Assembly (NCBI RefSeq): GCF_009758175.1
Contig: NZ_WRPM01000085.1
Span: 1-54,657, forward strand
Direction of reading: 5' to 3'
Length of the DNA stretch: 54,657 bases
Origin: Nesterenkonia alkaliphila
GTDB taxonomy: Bacteria > Actinomycetota > Actinomycetes > Actinomycetales > Micrococcaceae
Part shown: one piece after another, positions 17,765 to 26,697 of the stretch
How positions within the stretch are numbered: position 1 is the stretch's first letter
Layout of the letters: each line of letters opens with the position of its first letter
The notes under the pieces: generated by a model
The model's input: the letters and a program-made list of their open reading frames with translations, nothing else
Told to the model about the DNA's origin: nothing
The model's database searches: none
Translations under genes and position numbers: made by a program

Positions 17765-19600
17765 ATGTCACCTCTGAACCTGCCCGATGGTATCGACCTG
17801 GTCCAGCTGCGCGCACTGGCCACCACCACACCCACGAAGAACCGGAACCGAACCGGTTCCGAGTTCCCCGACGGTACGGCACCAGCAATCGCCTACCTTC
17901 GGGTCTCCACCAAAGACCAGGCCACCCGCAATGGTCTGGAAGAAGGTCTCTCCATCCCCGCCCAGCGCGAGGCTGCTCAACGCAAAGCCGATCAACTCGG
18001 GGCATCCATCGTCGCTGAGTTCATCGAACCCGGTGAGTCAGCCAAGACTGCTCGCCGTAAGGCGCTGCAGAACATGCTCGACTACATCGCTACCCACCCG
18101 GTGCGGTACTGCATCATCAACAAAGTCGATCGGCTGGCCCGCAACAGGCTCGATGACGCGATCATTCACGCCACCCTACGAGGCTCCAACATCACTCTGG
18201 TCTCGGTTACCGAGAACATTGACGAGTCCCCCTCGGGGATGCTCATGCACGGCATCCTGGCCTCGATGGCCGAGTTCTACTCCCTGAACCTGGCCCAAGA
18301 GGTCACCAAAGGCATGATCCAGAAAGCCAGCATGGGAGGCACCCCCACCAAAGCCCCCATCGGCTACCTGAATGTGCGCACCGTCGATGCCAAAGGCCGA
18401 GAAGTCCGCGAAATCCAGACTGACCCTGACCGTGCTGAACTGATCCGGTTCGCCTTCACCGCCTACGCCAGCGGGGACTGGTCCCTTTCCTCCCTGGCCA
18501 AAGAACTCCAAGCTCGCGGGCTGAGCACTCGGCCCACCCCGCAATACCCAGCGAAGCCGCTGAACACCACGGGGCTACACAGTGTGCTCACCAACCCCTA
18601 CTACAAGGGCATCGTCACCTTCCAAGGCATCACCTACCAGGGCAGTCACACTGCGCTGGTCGATGAGCAGACCTGGAACCGGGTCCAGGCCACTCTGAAC
18701 GCGAAGAACCAAGTCGGTGACAGAGCACAGAAACACGACCACTACCTGAAAGGAACGGTCTACTGCTCCTGCGGGGCCAAGCTGATGCTTGAACGTCCCA
18801 CCGGACGCAACGGCGACCAATACGAATACTTCACCTGCGCCGGACGACGCCGCAAAACCACCCGGTGCACCCGGTCTGCGATCCTCACCCAACGAGTCGA
18901 GCAGCAGATCGAGCGCGACTACACCCGCCACAGCCTCACCCCGGAACAGGCCCGACGGGTCAAAGACGTACTGCACGAGGTCTTCGACCAGCTCGAAGCC
19001 TCCAGCCAAGACGAACGCCACCTACTCACCAGCCAACGAGACAAGCTAGAAGCAGAGCGGCTGAAACTCATCCAGGCCCACTACGCCGATGCGATCCCCC
19101 TGGACCTGCTCAAAACAGAGCAAGAGCGGATACGCACCAACCTCGAAGCGATCAACAACCGACTCGATGCGCTATCTACGACCTACAGCGACGCCAGGAA
19201 AGGCCTAGACCAGATCACTGAACTACTCACCGACCTAGCCGACCTCTACAACAAAGCAGAACCAGCAGAACGCCGGATGCTCAACCGAGCACTGTTCACC
19301 AAGATCATCATCAACGAAGACGAAACCACCACCACAGTGCCAGCAGAACCAGCAGCCACAGTCCTCACACACGCCACCAGCAGTGGGACCACGACTGACC
19401 CGGGGCCAGACGCAAACATGCCCCGCACACAGGCGGGGCATGTTTCGAACTTCTCAAGTTACGTGGAGCATATCGGACTCGAACCGATGACCCCTTGCAT
19501 GCCATGCAAGTGCGCTACCAGCTGCGCCAATGCCCCATATTGTGTTGCGCTGCCGAACCCGGAATCCCGCGTTGGCAACCCCTATACTTTACACCGTTGA
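17765..19600 (+). CDS. Large serine recombinase (integrase) of the element
   Basis: A 611-aa ORF. The N-terminal resolvase domain (about residues 38-190) has the catalytic Ser in YLRVSTKDQ and the downstream DRLAR motif. A recombinase DNA-binding domain follows, then a zinc ribbon (YCSCGAKL ... CAGRRR ... RCTR, about 335-375) and a long coiled coil (about 385-510). These are the standard parts of phage and ICE serine integrases. The last ~50 residues are encoded by a hairpin and by the antisense of tRNA-Ala, so the natural C terminus may differ in the excised element. It is the last gene of the element and faces the tRNA. Confidence 0.9.
   Translation: MSPLNLPDGIDLVQLRALATTTPTKNRNRTGSEFPDGTAPAIAYLRVSTKDQATRNGLEEGLSIPAQREAAQRKADQLGASIVAEFIEPGESAKTARRKALQNMLDYIATHPVRYCIINKVDRLARNRLDDAIIHATLRGSNITLVSVTENIDESPSGMLMHGILASMAEFYSLNLAQEVTKGMIQKASMGGTPTKAPIGYLNVRTVDAKGREVREIQTDPDRAELIRFAFTAYASGDWSLSSLAKELQARGLSTRPTPQYPAKPLNTTGLHSVLTNPYYKGIVTFQGITYQGSHTALVDEQTWNRVQATLNAKNQVGDRAQKHDHYLKGTVYCSCGAKLMLERPTGRNGDQYEYFTCAGRRRKTTRCTRSAILTQRVEQQIERDYTRHSLTPEQARRVKDVLHEVFDQLEASSQDERHLLTSQRDKLEAERLKLIQAHYADAIPLDLLKTEQERIRTNLEAINNRLDALSTTYSDARKGLDQITELLTDLADLYNKAEPAERRMLNRALFTKIIINEDETTTTVPAEPAATVLTHATSSGTTTDPGPDANMPRTQAGHVSNFSSYVEHIGLEPMTPCMPCKCATSCANAPYCVALPNPESRVGNPYTLHR
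19414..19445 (-). terminator. Terminator hairpin behind tRNA-Ala
   Basis: A perfect 13-bp stem, AAACATGCCCCGC with its complement, around a 6-nt loop (19427-19432). It lies 18 nt past the 3' end of the tRNA and, on the minus strand, ends in TTT. It lies inside the reading frame of the integrase and is symmetrical enough to act in both directions. Confidence 0.7.
19464..19536 (-). tRNA. tRNA-Ala (anticodon GGC)
   Basis: The minus strand folds as a full cloverleaf of 73 nt. The 7-bp acceptor stem GGGGCAT/ATGCTCC has one G-U pair. The D arm is GCGC, the anticodon stem is CTTGC/GCAAG with loop ATGGCAT (anticodon GGC), and the T arm is ATCGG/CCGAT with TTCGAGT. The discriminator is A, and CCA is not encoded. 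The gene is last in the obg-nadD-rsfS region, and its 3' end abuts the mobile element, as expected for an integration site. Confidence 0.95.
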
Positions 19601-19969
19601 GGGGCCCTCCGGCAAATCCATATCGATCTTGGGGACATCCGCGTAGAGACGGTCCAGACCGTAGACGGCGCGCTCCTGCTCATGCTGGACATGGATCACC
19701 ATATGCCCGTAGTCCAGCAGCACCCAGGTGCCTGAGTCCTTGCCTTCGCGGCGGGCGGGAGCTGAGTTGTGCTGCTCCTTGAGCTGGTGCTCGATCTCCT
19801 CGCAGATCGCCCCGATCTGCCGTTCGGAGGGCGCGGAGCAGACCAGAAAGGCATCGGTGATGCCCAGCCGTTCCCCCACGTCGTAACTCACAATATTGGT
19901 GGCCAGCTTATCGGCGGCAGCAGCTGCTGCGGTCCGCAGCTCAGCAATCACAGGTTCAGGTACGGTCAT
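19589..19969 (-). CDS. rsfS: Ribosome silencing factor RsfS
   Basis: A 126-aa protein of the Iojap/RsfS family, which binds ribosomal protein L14 and blocks subunit joining when nutrients are short. Family features visible are SYDVGERLGITDAFLVCSA, the ERQI segment and GTWVLLDYGHMVIHVQ. The start is placed at ATG 19969, 5 nt after the stop of the upstream gene; a longer reading would begin inside that gene. nadD-(unknown)-rsfS order is usual in Micrococcales. Confidence 0.92.
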   Translation of the reverse strand: MTVPEPVIAELRTAAAAAADKLATNIVSYDVGERLGITDAFLVCSAPSERQIGAICEEIEHQLKEQHNSAPARREGKDSGTWVLLDYGHMVIHVQHEQERAVYGLDRLYADVPKIDMDLPEGPSTV

Positions 19970-19974
19970 CAAAA

Positions 19975-21096
19975 TCAGAGCACCATAAAGTAGACAACAG
20001 CAGCAATGGCGGCCACCAGCAACAGCGCCAGGATCACCACGAGCCACACCAGCACATTCTGGCGGTCCGCCTGCCGGGCGGTGGCATCGATCATTTTGTT
20101 CAGGTCCAGGCCATGGGCCCCTTGGGCGTGCACCGGCTCGATCTGTCCGGTGGCATACTGCATCTCTTCAGGGTCCTGGTCCAGCGAGTCACGTACCATC
20201 CGCTCGGTGAGCACCTGGGACTCGGGGCGCTCACGCAGCTTGCGGCGGCGCTCTTTCTCCTTCTCCGCATGCTCCCGGCGCATCCGCTCCTGATTGGCCT
20301 GCATCGCCTTGGCAGCCAGTGCCTGCTGCTTCTTCAGCAGATCGGGGTCCACCCGGTTGGGGTCGTCGTTCTTGGCGACTTCGGCGTTGGTGGCGTCCAG
20401 CTCAGCCAGCAGCTCGGGGCTCAGCGGCGGGATGGACTGGGTCTCCCGCAGCAGCCTGCGCGCCCGGCGCGATCCCGGCAGATCATCCGGGTCCTCCGCC
20501 TCGGCATCAGCGATCTCCTCCTCAGGACGGGCAGGCTCCTCCGCCGGGCGGGGCGGCTCGGGCAGTCTCACTGCCGGAGCCTCGGCCGGGATCTCCGGGC
20601 GATCCTCCGCCACAGCCACATCCTGAGGCTCAGGCTCCTCGGCAGACTCGCTGGACTGGGACTCATCTGCGGGCTCCGAGTCCTCAACCTCGGCGTCGTC
20701 CTCTGCTGTGGCGTCGTCCTCGGCTGGTTCCCCGGGATCCGCCTCGGTCTCACCCGCAGGCTCTGCCTCCGGCTCGCCCAGCTCCTCCAGCTCGTCCGGC
20801 TCAGGCTGCTCAGGCTGCTCAGGCTGCTCAGGACGAACATCACCCTCAGCGGCCTCGGTGTCTGCCAGGGCGCGGCCGGCTATCTCAGCAGCGTGGTCAG
20901 CGGATGCTTCCTGCTCCGGGGTGGTATCAGCAGAGTCCTGCCCCGCCTGGACGGCCCCGGCCTCAGCCTCAGGCTCACGCTGGCCCACCAGTTCAGCCTC
21001 GCGGCGGCGGCGCAGCTCTTTGCGCGAGACAGGCAGATACCGGGCACGGAGATCATCTCCGCCACCCCTGTTCTGCTCAGTGGTGTCTGCGCTCAT
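19975..21096 (-). CDS. Acidic low-complexity protein with C-terminal membrane anchor, nadD-rsfS linker gene
   Basis: A 373-aa protein. A basic N terminus (about residues 15-35, [18 protein letters not shown]) is followed by a long Glu/Ala/Pro-rich disordered middle (about 40-215), a charged helical part and one transmembrane helix at the very C terminus. A gene of this layout is common between nadD and rsfS in Micrococcaceae, without a known role. It overlaps nadD by ATGA (21093-21096), so translation is coupled. The tail-anchored layout suggests a cytoplasmic, membrane-tethered protein. Confidence 0.75.
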   Translation of the reverse strand: MSADTTEQNRGGGDDLRARYLPVSRKELRRRREAELVGQREPEAEAGAVQAGQDSADTTPEQEASADHAAEIAGRALADTEAAEGDVRPEQPEQPEQPEPDELEELGEPEAEPAGETEADPGEPAEDDATAEDDAEVEDSEPADESQSSESAEEPEPQDVAVAEDRPEIPAEAPAVRLPEPPRPAEEPARPEEEIADAEAEDPDDLPGSRRARRLLRETQSIPPLSPELLAELDATNAEVAKNDDPNRVDPDLLKKQQALAAKAMQANQERMRREHAEKEKERRRKLRERPESQVLTERMVRDSLDQDPEEMQYATGQIEPVHAQGAHGLDLNKMIDATARQADRQNVLVWLVVILALLLVAAIAAVVYFMVL

Positions 21097-21761
21097 GAGG
21101 AAGCCTCCTGGTGGTTCTGCTCCATGGTATGCGAATCGGCCTGATAGAGCTGGTGTTTGGTGATGTACTGGACCACTCCGTCGGGCACCAGGTACCAGAC
21201 CGGTTTGCCCGCCTTGCCCCGGGCACGCAGATCCGTGGAGCTGATGGCCATCGCGGGGATCTCCATCAGACTGATGTTCTCCGTCAGGCCGAAGTCCTCA
21301 CTGCGGTATCCCGGCCGGGTGACTGACACGAAGTGAGCCAGCTCCCAGAGTTCCTCCACGTTCTTCCAGGACATGATCTGAGCCATGGCATCTGCCCCGG
21401 TGATGAAGAACAGATCCGCCTGCGGGTACATCGCGCGGAAGTCCCGCAGTGTGTCGATGGTGTAGGTGATCCCGCCACGGTCGATATCCACCCGGGAGAC
21501 CGAGAACCGCGGGTTGGAGGCGGTGGCGATCACCGTGAGCAGGTACCGGTGCTCAGCGGGGCTGACCTCCCGCCCTTCCTTCTGCCAGGGCTGACCCGTG
21601 GGCACAAAGACCACTTCATCCAGGCTGAACTCCGCAGCCACCTCAGAGGCGGCCACCAAGTGTCCGTGGTGAATGGGGTCAAAGGTCCCGCCCATAATGC
21701 CGATGCGGCGCCTGCGGCCGTCCGCCCCGGCTGAGGCGAGGGTGCTGAAGGGAGGAGTCAA
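21093..21761 (-). CDS. nadD: Nicotinate-nucleotide adenylyltransferase
   Basis: A 222-aa enzyme that joins ATP to nicotinate mononucleotide to make deamido-NAD in NAD synthesis. The nucleotidyltransferase signature [12 protein letters not shown] is at about residue 25, and the ISSTDLRAR segment near the C terminus is also typical. The start is uncertain. TTG 21761 directly follows the stop of the 58-aa upstream gene, suggesting coupling, while an internal ATG just before GGTF would give a very short N terminus. It is followed with overlap by the acidic protein gene. Confidence 0.93.
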   Translation of the reverse strand: MTPPFSTLASAGADGRRRRIGIMGGTFDPIHHGHLVAASEVAAEFSLDEVVFVPTGQPWQKEGREVSPAEHRYLLTVIATASNPRFSVSRVDIDRGGITYTIDTLRDFRAMYPQADLFFITGADAMAQIMSWKNVEELWELAHFVSVTRPGYRSEDFGLTENISLMEIPAMAISSTDLRARGKAGKPVWYLVPDGVVQYITKHQLYQADSHTMEQNHQEASS

Positions 21762-21762
21762 G

Positions 21763-21939
21763 TCAGTGGTGGCTCTGCGGGTCGGCAGGGAGTTCCTTGC
21801 CCTTGGAAGCGAACCCCAGGGTGATCAGCAGGCTCAGCATCAGCAATGCGAACATAACGGCGCCGTAGACCCAGGCTGGGAACGGCAGCTCCGTGGGGGT
21901 GGGACCCGCGGCGAGCAGTGCCAGAACAGGCAGGTTCAT
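21763..21939 (-). CDS. Small membrane protein upstream of nadD
   Basis: A 58-aa protein beginning [19 protein letters not shown] with one strong transmembrane helix (about residues 22-45) and a short Lys/His-rich tail. GAGAGG lies just before the ATG. Proteins of this size and pattern stand between proA and nadD in related Micrococcaceae. Role unknown. Confidence 0.7.
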   Translation of the reverse strand: MNLPVLALLAAGPTPTELPFPAWVYGAVMFALLMLSLLITLGFASKGKELPADPQSHH

Positions 21940-22016
21940 ACCTCTCCCTCAGGACGAAGTGACAGTTTCTCCCGGCAAGTCTACTAGTAAACGTGACTTC
22001 AGGTGCGAAGGCGCCC

Positions 22017-23267
22017 TCAGCGGATCTGGCCCTCACCACGGACGATCCACTTGGTGGTGGTCAGCTCCGCCATGCCCATCGGTCCGCGGGCATGCATCTT
22101 CTGGGTGGAGATCCCCACCTCGGCCCCGAGACCAAACTGCCCGCCGTCGGTGAACCGGGTGGATGCGTTGACGATGACCGCTGCGGCATCAACCTCTGCG
22201 ATGAACTTCTCCGCGCTGGCCACCGAATCAGTGACGATGGCCTCAGTGTGCCCGGTGCTGTGCCGGCTGATGTGGGCAATGGCCTCATCGATGGAGTCCA
22301 CCACGCCCACTGCGATCTCCAGATCGTGGAACTCGGTGCCGTAGTGCACCTCGGTGACCTCATCAACGCGGCCGGTCTCTGCCGGCAGCCACTGCTGGGC
22401 GCGCGGATCAACATGAAGCACGACGCCGCCCTTGGACAGTTCTGCCAACACCTCCTTGGCGGCCCGCCCGGCCTCGGCGTGGAAGAGGACCGTCTCGGCT
22501 GCGTTGCACACGCTGGGCCGGGAGGTCTTGGCATTGTGCACTATTCGGCGGGCCAGCTGCGGGTCGGCTGTGGCGTCCACGTAGATGTGCACATTGCCCT
22601 CACCGGTCTCGATCACGGGGACCCGGGCGCTGTTGACCACATGCTGGATCAGCTCCCGCCCGCCGCGTGGGATGAGCACATCGACGCTGCCGCGAGTGGT
22701 CATCAGCTCGGTGGCGCCCTCACGGCCGTAGGGGTCGATGGTCTGCACGGCGTCCACCGGAAGCCCCGAGTCCCGCAGGGCGTTGCGGATCACGCTGATC
22801 AGCAGTTCATTGGTGGACTGCGCCGCAGATCCGCCGCGCAGCACTGCGGCGTTGCCGGACTTCAGAGCCAGGGCGGCGATATCCACGGTGACATTGGGCC
22901 GGGCCTCATAGATGACCCCGATCACGCCCAGGGGCACCGCCACCTGGGTCAGCCGCAGCCCGTTGGGCAGGGTGCGGCCCTGTACGACTCGGCCCACTGG
23001 GTCGGCCAAGCCGATGATCTCCTCAACCGCTGCCGCCAGTGCCTCGATCCGCCCGGCGTCCAGCCGCAGCCGGTCCTGCAGCGAGGTGGATACTCCGTTC
23101 TCCCGGGCCCGGACCAGGTCCTGCTCATTGGCGGTGATCAGGGAACCTGCGGATTCGCGCAGACGATCGGCCACGGCCTGCAGGGCGCGGTCCTTATGCC
23201 GGCGGTCGGCTCGGCCCAGCGGGCCTGCGGCCTGCCGGGCGCGGGTGCTGATCTCTGCAATAGTCAT
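22017..23267 (-). CDS. proA: Gamma-glutamyl phosphate reductase
   Basis: A 416-aa cytoplasmic enzyme of proline synthesis that reduces gamma-glutamyl phosphate to glutamate semialdehyde with NADPH. The catalytic Cys lies in RPSVCNAAETVLFH at about residue 255, and the family phrases GVIGVIYEARPNVT and FGLGAEVGISTQK are present. Length is normal. The ATG at 23267 overlaps the proB stop (ATGA), so the pair is coupled. Confidence 0.97.
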   Translation of the reverse strand: MTIAEISTRARQAAGPLGRADRRHKDRALQAVADRLRESAGSLITANEQDLVRARENGVSTSLQDRLRLDAGRIEALAAAVEEIIGLADPVGRVVQGRTLPNGLRLTQVAVPLGVIGVIYEARPNVTVDIAALALKSGNAAVLRGGSAAQSTNELLISVIRNALRDSGLPVDAVQTIDPYGREGATELMTTRGSVDVLIPRGGRELIQHVVNSARVPVIETGEGNVHIYVDATADPQLARRIVHNAKTSRPSVCNAAETVLFHAEAGRAAKEVLAELSKGGVVLHVDPRAQQWLPAETGRVDEVTEVHYGTEFHDLEIAVGVVDSIDEAIAHISRHSTGHTEAIVTDSVASAEKFIAEVDAAAVIVNASTRFTDGGQFGLGAEVGISTQKMHARGPMGMAELTTTKWIVRGEGQIR

Positions 23268-24382
23268 CGCGTTGCCTCCAGTCGTGCCATGTCATCAGTA
23301 TGGACCACCGGGCGCTGGTAGTCCTCGCCGAGTTCCTCCCCCAGCTGTGCGGTCTTCTTTCCACGCATCCTGCGCACCTCCTCGGCGGAGAAGGAGCTCA
23401 GCCCCCGGGCGTGCACGGTGCCGGTGCCGCTGGTGATATCGACGACGTCGCCGGCTTCGAAGCTGCCAGTGACCTCAGTGATGCCCGCAGCCAGCAGGGA
23501 TCGGCGGGCGCCGATCACCGCTTCCACCGCCCCGGTGTCGATGGTGATGCTGCCCTTGGTGTGCGCCAGGTGGGCCAACCAGGCCGAGCGAGCACCGCGG
23601 CGCTTGCCGCGGGGTAGGAAGAGGGTGCCGACTTCGGCGCCGTCAAACAATGCTGCGGCCTGCGCTGCTGAGGTCAGTCGGGCCGGGATGCCGTGGGCGG
23701 TGACGATATTGGCGGCCTCCACTTTGGTGACCATCCCGCCGGTGCCGATGCCCGCCCGGCCGCGCGGGCCCAGGGTGACTCCGCTGAGGTCCTCAGTGCG
23801 TTCGATCCTGGCGATCGGGCTGCCGCCTTCTGCCGGCGGGCCGTCGTAGAGGGCGTCCACATCGGAGAGCAGCACCAGCCCGTCCGCGTGGATGAGATTG
23901 GCGGTGAGCGCGGCGAGCCGGTCGTTATCGCCGAAGCGGATCTCAGCGGTGGCCACGGCGTCGTTCTCGTTGATGATGGGCACCACTCCCAGGGCCAGCA
24001 GCTTCTCCAGTGCGCGCAGGGCGTTGACATAGGTGGCCCTGCGGATGAGGTCTTCCACGGTCAGCAGCACCTGGCCCACCTGGGCGCCGTGGTGGGCGAA
24101 GGCCCGGGAGTAGTGGGCCAGCAGCTGGCCCTGGCCCACGGCGGCGGCAGCCTGCTGGGCGGCGAGGTCCGCAGGGCGGCGGTCAAGTCCCAGCGGGGCG
24201 AGCCCGGCGGCTATGGCCCCGGAGGAGACCAGAACGATCTCGGTGCCGCGGGCACGCAGCTGCTGGCAGGCATCCACCAGCCGGTTCAGCGCCTGCACAC
24301 TGATCCCGCCGTCCAGGGTGGTCAGGCTGGAGGAGCCGACTTTGATGACCAGGCGTTTGGCAGCGGTGATGTCCCAGTTCAC
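23264..24382 (-). CDS. proB: Glutamate 5-kinase
   Basis: A 372-aa enzyme that phosphorylates glutamate in the first step of proline synthesis. The amino-acid kinase domain (VIKVGSSSL at the start, [12 protein letters not shown] at about 140, [12 protein letters not shown] at about 215) is followed by a C-terminal PUA domain (from about 275), as usual in bacteria. Start GTG 24382 overlaps the obg stop. Feedback inhibition by proline is known for the family. Confidence 0.97.
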   Translation of the reverse strand: MNWDITAAKRLVIKVGSSSLTTLDGGISVQALNRLVDACQQLRARGTEIVLVSSGAIAAGLAPLGLDRRPADLAAQQAAAAVGQGQLLAHYSRAFAHHGAQVGQVLLTVEDLIRRATYVNALRALEKLLALGVVPIINENDAVATAEIRFGDNDRLAALTANLIHADGLVLLSDVDALYDGPPAEGGSPIARIERTEDLSGVTLGPRGRAGIGTGGMVTKVEAANIVTAHGIPARLTSAAQAAALFDGAEVGTLFLPRGKRRGARSAWLAHLAHTKGSITIDTGAVEAVIGARRSLLAAGITEVTGSFEAGDVVDITSGTGTVHARGLSSFSAEEVRRMRGKKTAQLGEELGEDYQRPVVHTDDMARLEATR

Positions 24383-25923
24383 CGGCTCTGCCCCTCTTCG
24401 GGGCCCGGCTGGGTGTAGACGACTTCCACCTCGCTGCCGTCTGAATCATCGGCTGCGTAGAGCTCTTCCATCTCCTGGCGGACCTGCTGCTTGGCGGCTC
24501 GGCGTTCGGCCTGGTCCTGTTTCTTCTCCGCGCGGGTGGGCCGCTGGGTGTCCTCGAAGCGCAGGTCGGTGCCGCGTGCGCCGAGATGTTCGGCGCCGGC
24601 AGCCATAGTGGGCTCCCAGTCGAAGACCACCCCGTCCTCCTCGCGGCCGATCACCACCGCGTCCCCGGGGGTGGCGCCGAGTTTGAAGAGTTCATCCTCG
24701 ATGCCCAGAGCCTGCAGCCGGTCGGCCAGGTAGCCCACGGCCTCGTCGTTGTTGAAATCAGTCTGCAGAATCCAGCGCTCGGGCTTGGTCCCGCGCACCC
24801 GCCACAGTGGTTCGCCAGATTTCTCCTCACGGGAGATGGTGAAGCCCTTGTCATTGATCGCCTTGGGCCGCAGTGTCACTGGGACCGGCGCCTCGGCCAC
24901 CTCCTGGGCGGCCCGGGCCTCGGATACCAGCTCGGCCATGGCGAAGCTGAGTTCGCGCAGTCCTTTTCGGGAGATCGCGGAGATCTCGAAGACCTGGAAG
25001 CCGCGCTCCTCCAAGGTTCCGCGGACCATCTCGGCCATCTCGGCGCCATCGGGCAGGTCGGTCTTGTTCAGAGCGACCAACCGGGGGCGCTCGGTCAGCG
25101 GCAGCCCGTCTGCGGCGTAGGCTGCCAGCTCAGCCTCGATGGCGTCCAGATCGGCCACCGGGTCCCGGTCAGTCTCCAGGGTGCCGCAGTCCAGCACATG
25201 CACCAGGGCAGCGCAGCGCTCCACATGGCGCAGGAACTCATGGCCCAGGCCTTTGCCCTCGGCGGCGCCGGGGATGAGTCCGGGCACATCGGCCACCGTG
25301 AACCGGGTCTCTCCGGCGGCCACCACCCCGAGGTTGGGGATCAGGGTGGTGAAGGGGTAGTCGGCAATCTTGGGCCGGGCTGCTGAGAGTGCCGCGATCA
25401 GGCTGGACTTTCCGGCGGAGGGGAAGCCGACCAGCGCGATATCGGCTACCGACTTCACCTCCAGCACCACCTCGGCCTCCTGGCCGGGGGTGCCCAGTAG
25501 GGCGAAGCCGGGGGCTTTGCGCTTTCGGGAGGCCAGGGCGGCGTTGCCCAGCCCGCCCTGTCCGCCTTCTGCGATGCGTGCCCGTGCTCCGGCGCCCACC
25601 AGATCGGCCAGCACATTGCCGTCGCGGTCCTTGACCACGGTGCCGTCGGGCACCGGCAGCTCCAGGGTGGCTCCCTTGTGCCCGTGCCGCAGGCTGCCCT
25701 GCCCCACTCCCCCGTTTTCGGCGCGGCGGTGCGGGCGGTGGTGGTAGTCCAGCAGTGTGGTGGTGTTGGGGTCCACCACCAGATCCACGTGCCCGCCGTC
25801 GCCGCCGTTGCCGCCGTCTGGCCCGCCGAGGGGTTTGAACTTCTCCCGGTGCACGGAGATGCAGCCAGTGCCGCCGTTGCCACCGGCGGCGTGCAGCACC
25901 ACCCGGTCCACAAAATGGGCCAT
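24379..25923 (-). CDS. obg: Obg-family GTPase (ObgE/CgtA)
   Basis: A 514-aa essential GTPase that acts on the 50S ribosomal subunit and in stress control. The Gly-rich Obg fold (residues 1-158) is followed by the G domain with P-loop GFPSAGKSS at about 167, DVPGLI, and NKTDLPD. An OCT-type C-terminal domain and an acidic tail end it. GGAGG stands before ATG 25923. It is first in the obg-proB-proA run. Confidence 0.97.
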   Translation of the reverse strand: MAHFVDRVVLHAAGGNGGTGCISVHREKFKPLGGPDGGNGGDGGHVDLVVDPNTTTLLDYHHRPHRRAENGGVGQGSLRHGHKGATLELPVPDGTVVKDRDGNVLADLVGAGARARIAEGGQGGLGNAALASRKRKAPGFALLGTPGQEAEVVLEVKSVADIALVGFPSAGKSSLIAALSAARPKIADYPFTTLIPNLGVVAAGETRFTVADVPGLIPGAAEGKGLGHEFLRHVERCAALVHVLDCGTLETDRDPVADLDAIEAELAAYAADGLPLTERPRLVALNKTDLPDGAEMAEMVRGTLEERGFQVFEISAISRKGLRELSFAMAELVSEARAAQEVAEAPVPVTLRPKAINDKGFTISREEKSGEPLWRVRGTKPERWILQTDFNNDEAVGYLADRLQALGIEDELFKLGATPGDAVVIGREEDGVVFDWEPTMAAGAEHLGARGTDLRFEDTQRPTRAEKKQDQAERRAAKQQVRQEMEELYAADDSDGSEVEVVYTQPGPEEGQSR

Positions 25924-25954
25924 TGATCTACCTCCGTGTCAGTGTGTGGGTACT

Positions 25955-25986
25955 AAAAAGCCCCGCCAGCGCGAACGCTGCGGGGC
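25955..25986 (-). terminator. Rho-independent terminator behind rpmA
   Basis: On the minus strand a GC-rich stem (GCCCCGC paired with GCGGGGC, plus AGCG/CGCT and one bulged base) closes a CGAA-type loop and is followed at once by five T residues. It separates the rplU-rpmA transcript from obg. Confidence 0.88.
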
Positions 25987-26008
25987 CATTTAGTGTGTTG
26001 CCGCAGTC

Positions 26009-26266
26009 TCAGACTGCCGCTGGAACGATGTTCACAACCTTGCGTCCGCGCTTGGAGCCGAACTCCACGGCACCGTCGGCCAGGGCGAACAGGGTGTCGT
26101 CGCCGCCGCGGCCCACATTGGTGCCGGGGTGGAACTTGGTGCCGCGCTGGCGGATGAGGATCTCGCCGGCGGAGACGGTCTGACCGCCGAAGCGCTTCAC
26201 GCCGAGCCGCTGTGCATTCGAGTCGCGACCGTTGCGGGTCGAGCTCGCGCCTTTCTTATGTGCCAT
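26009..26266 (-). CDS. rpmA: 50S ribosomal protein L27
   Basis: An 85-aa ribosomal protein next to the peptidyl-transferase centre. The start [20 protein letters not shown] and the phrase GVKRFGGQ are diagnostic. There is no N-terminal extension of the kind cleaved in Firmicutes. It lies 51 nt downstream of rplU and ends before a strong terminator. Confidence 0.98.
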   Translation of the reverse strand: MAHKKGASSTRNGRDSNAQRLGVKRFGGQTVSAGEILIRQRGTKFHPGTNVGRGGDDTLFALADGAVEFGSKRGRKVVNIVPAAV

Positions 26267-26317
26267 TAGTCTGCCTGCCTCTCAGGAATGTTATCTAGGG
26301 CTAAGTCTACCGCCGGA

Positions 26318-26626
26318 TCAGGCGATGGAGGTGACCTTCACACGGGTCAGCTCAGAACGGTGGCCCTGGCGCTTGTGGTAGCCAGTCTTGTTCTTGAACT
26401 TATGAATGACGATCTTCTTTCCGCGGAGGTTCTCCTGAACCTCAGCGGTGACCTTCACGCCGGACAGCTCATCGGCGGAGGTGGTGACCTTCTCCCCGTC
26501 TACCAGCATCACCGCCGGCAGCTCGATGGTGCTGCCTGCCTCGGCGTCGACGCGGTCAAGGGTCACGAGGTCTCCTACCGAAACCTTCTCCTGGCGGCCG
26601 CCTGCGCGGACAATCGCGTACACCAC
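26318..26626 (-). CDS. rplU: 50S ribosomal protein L21
   Basis: A 102-aa ribosomal protein; the phrases [14 protein letters not shown] and the C-terminal [19 protein letters not shown] identify it. The start is set at the first of two GTG codons (26626), giving the usual family length; an upstream ATG would add an untypical 11-residue extension. It is co-directional with rpmA. Confidence 0.97.
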   Translation of the reverse strand: MVYAIVRAGGRQEKVSVGDLVTLDRVDAEAGSTIELPAVMLVDGEKVTTSADELSGVKVTAEVQENLRGKKIVIHKFKNKTGYHKRQGHRSELTRVKVTSIA

Positions 26627-26657
26627 TTGGGACTCACTTCTCTCGTTGAACATGTGC

Positions 26658-26687
26658 AAAAAAGATTCTGGGCGCAGATCAGCGCCA
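26658..26687 (-). terminator. Terminator or attenuator between rne and rplU
   Basis: On the minus strand GGCGC-TGATCT-GCGCC (26686-26671) is followed seven nt later by six T residues. It lies in the 71-nt gap between the rne stop and rplU start. The stem is short, so termination may be partial and could also set rplU-rpmA levels. Confidence 0.55.
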
Positions 26688-26697
26688 GCGATCTATA

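Larger units (their letters stand above)
1..19463 (+). mobile_element. Right part of an integrative and conjugative element (ICE)
   Basis: Contiguous conjugation genes of the actinobacterial type IV secretion kind (wall hydrolase, VirB2-like, TrbL-like, SCO6880-like, VirB4-like, VirD4/TraG-like), an SSB-like gene, a DUF4913 gene and a large serine recombinase end exactly at the 3' end of a tRNA-Ala gene. The chromosomal operon starts directly beyond that tRNA. No relaxase and no second tRNA 3'-end repeat is visible, so the left boundary lies outside the window. A copper block of clearly lower GC at 2.65-6.15 kb looks like cargo. The right boundary at the tRNA 3' end is inferred from gene content and was not shown by an attachment-site repeat. 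Confidence 0.8.

Noticed and set aside
20113-21144. Plus-strand ORF of 343 codons, very Leu-rich
   Set aside because: It is the antisense of the acidic low-complexity protein between nadD and rsfS; its composition mirrors that repeat-like coding sequence.
21993-23321. A long plus-strand ORF of 442 codons
   Set aside because: It lies entirely antisense to proA, a certain gene with overlap to proB. Such long shadows are expected with high GC at third positions.
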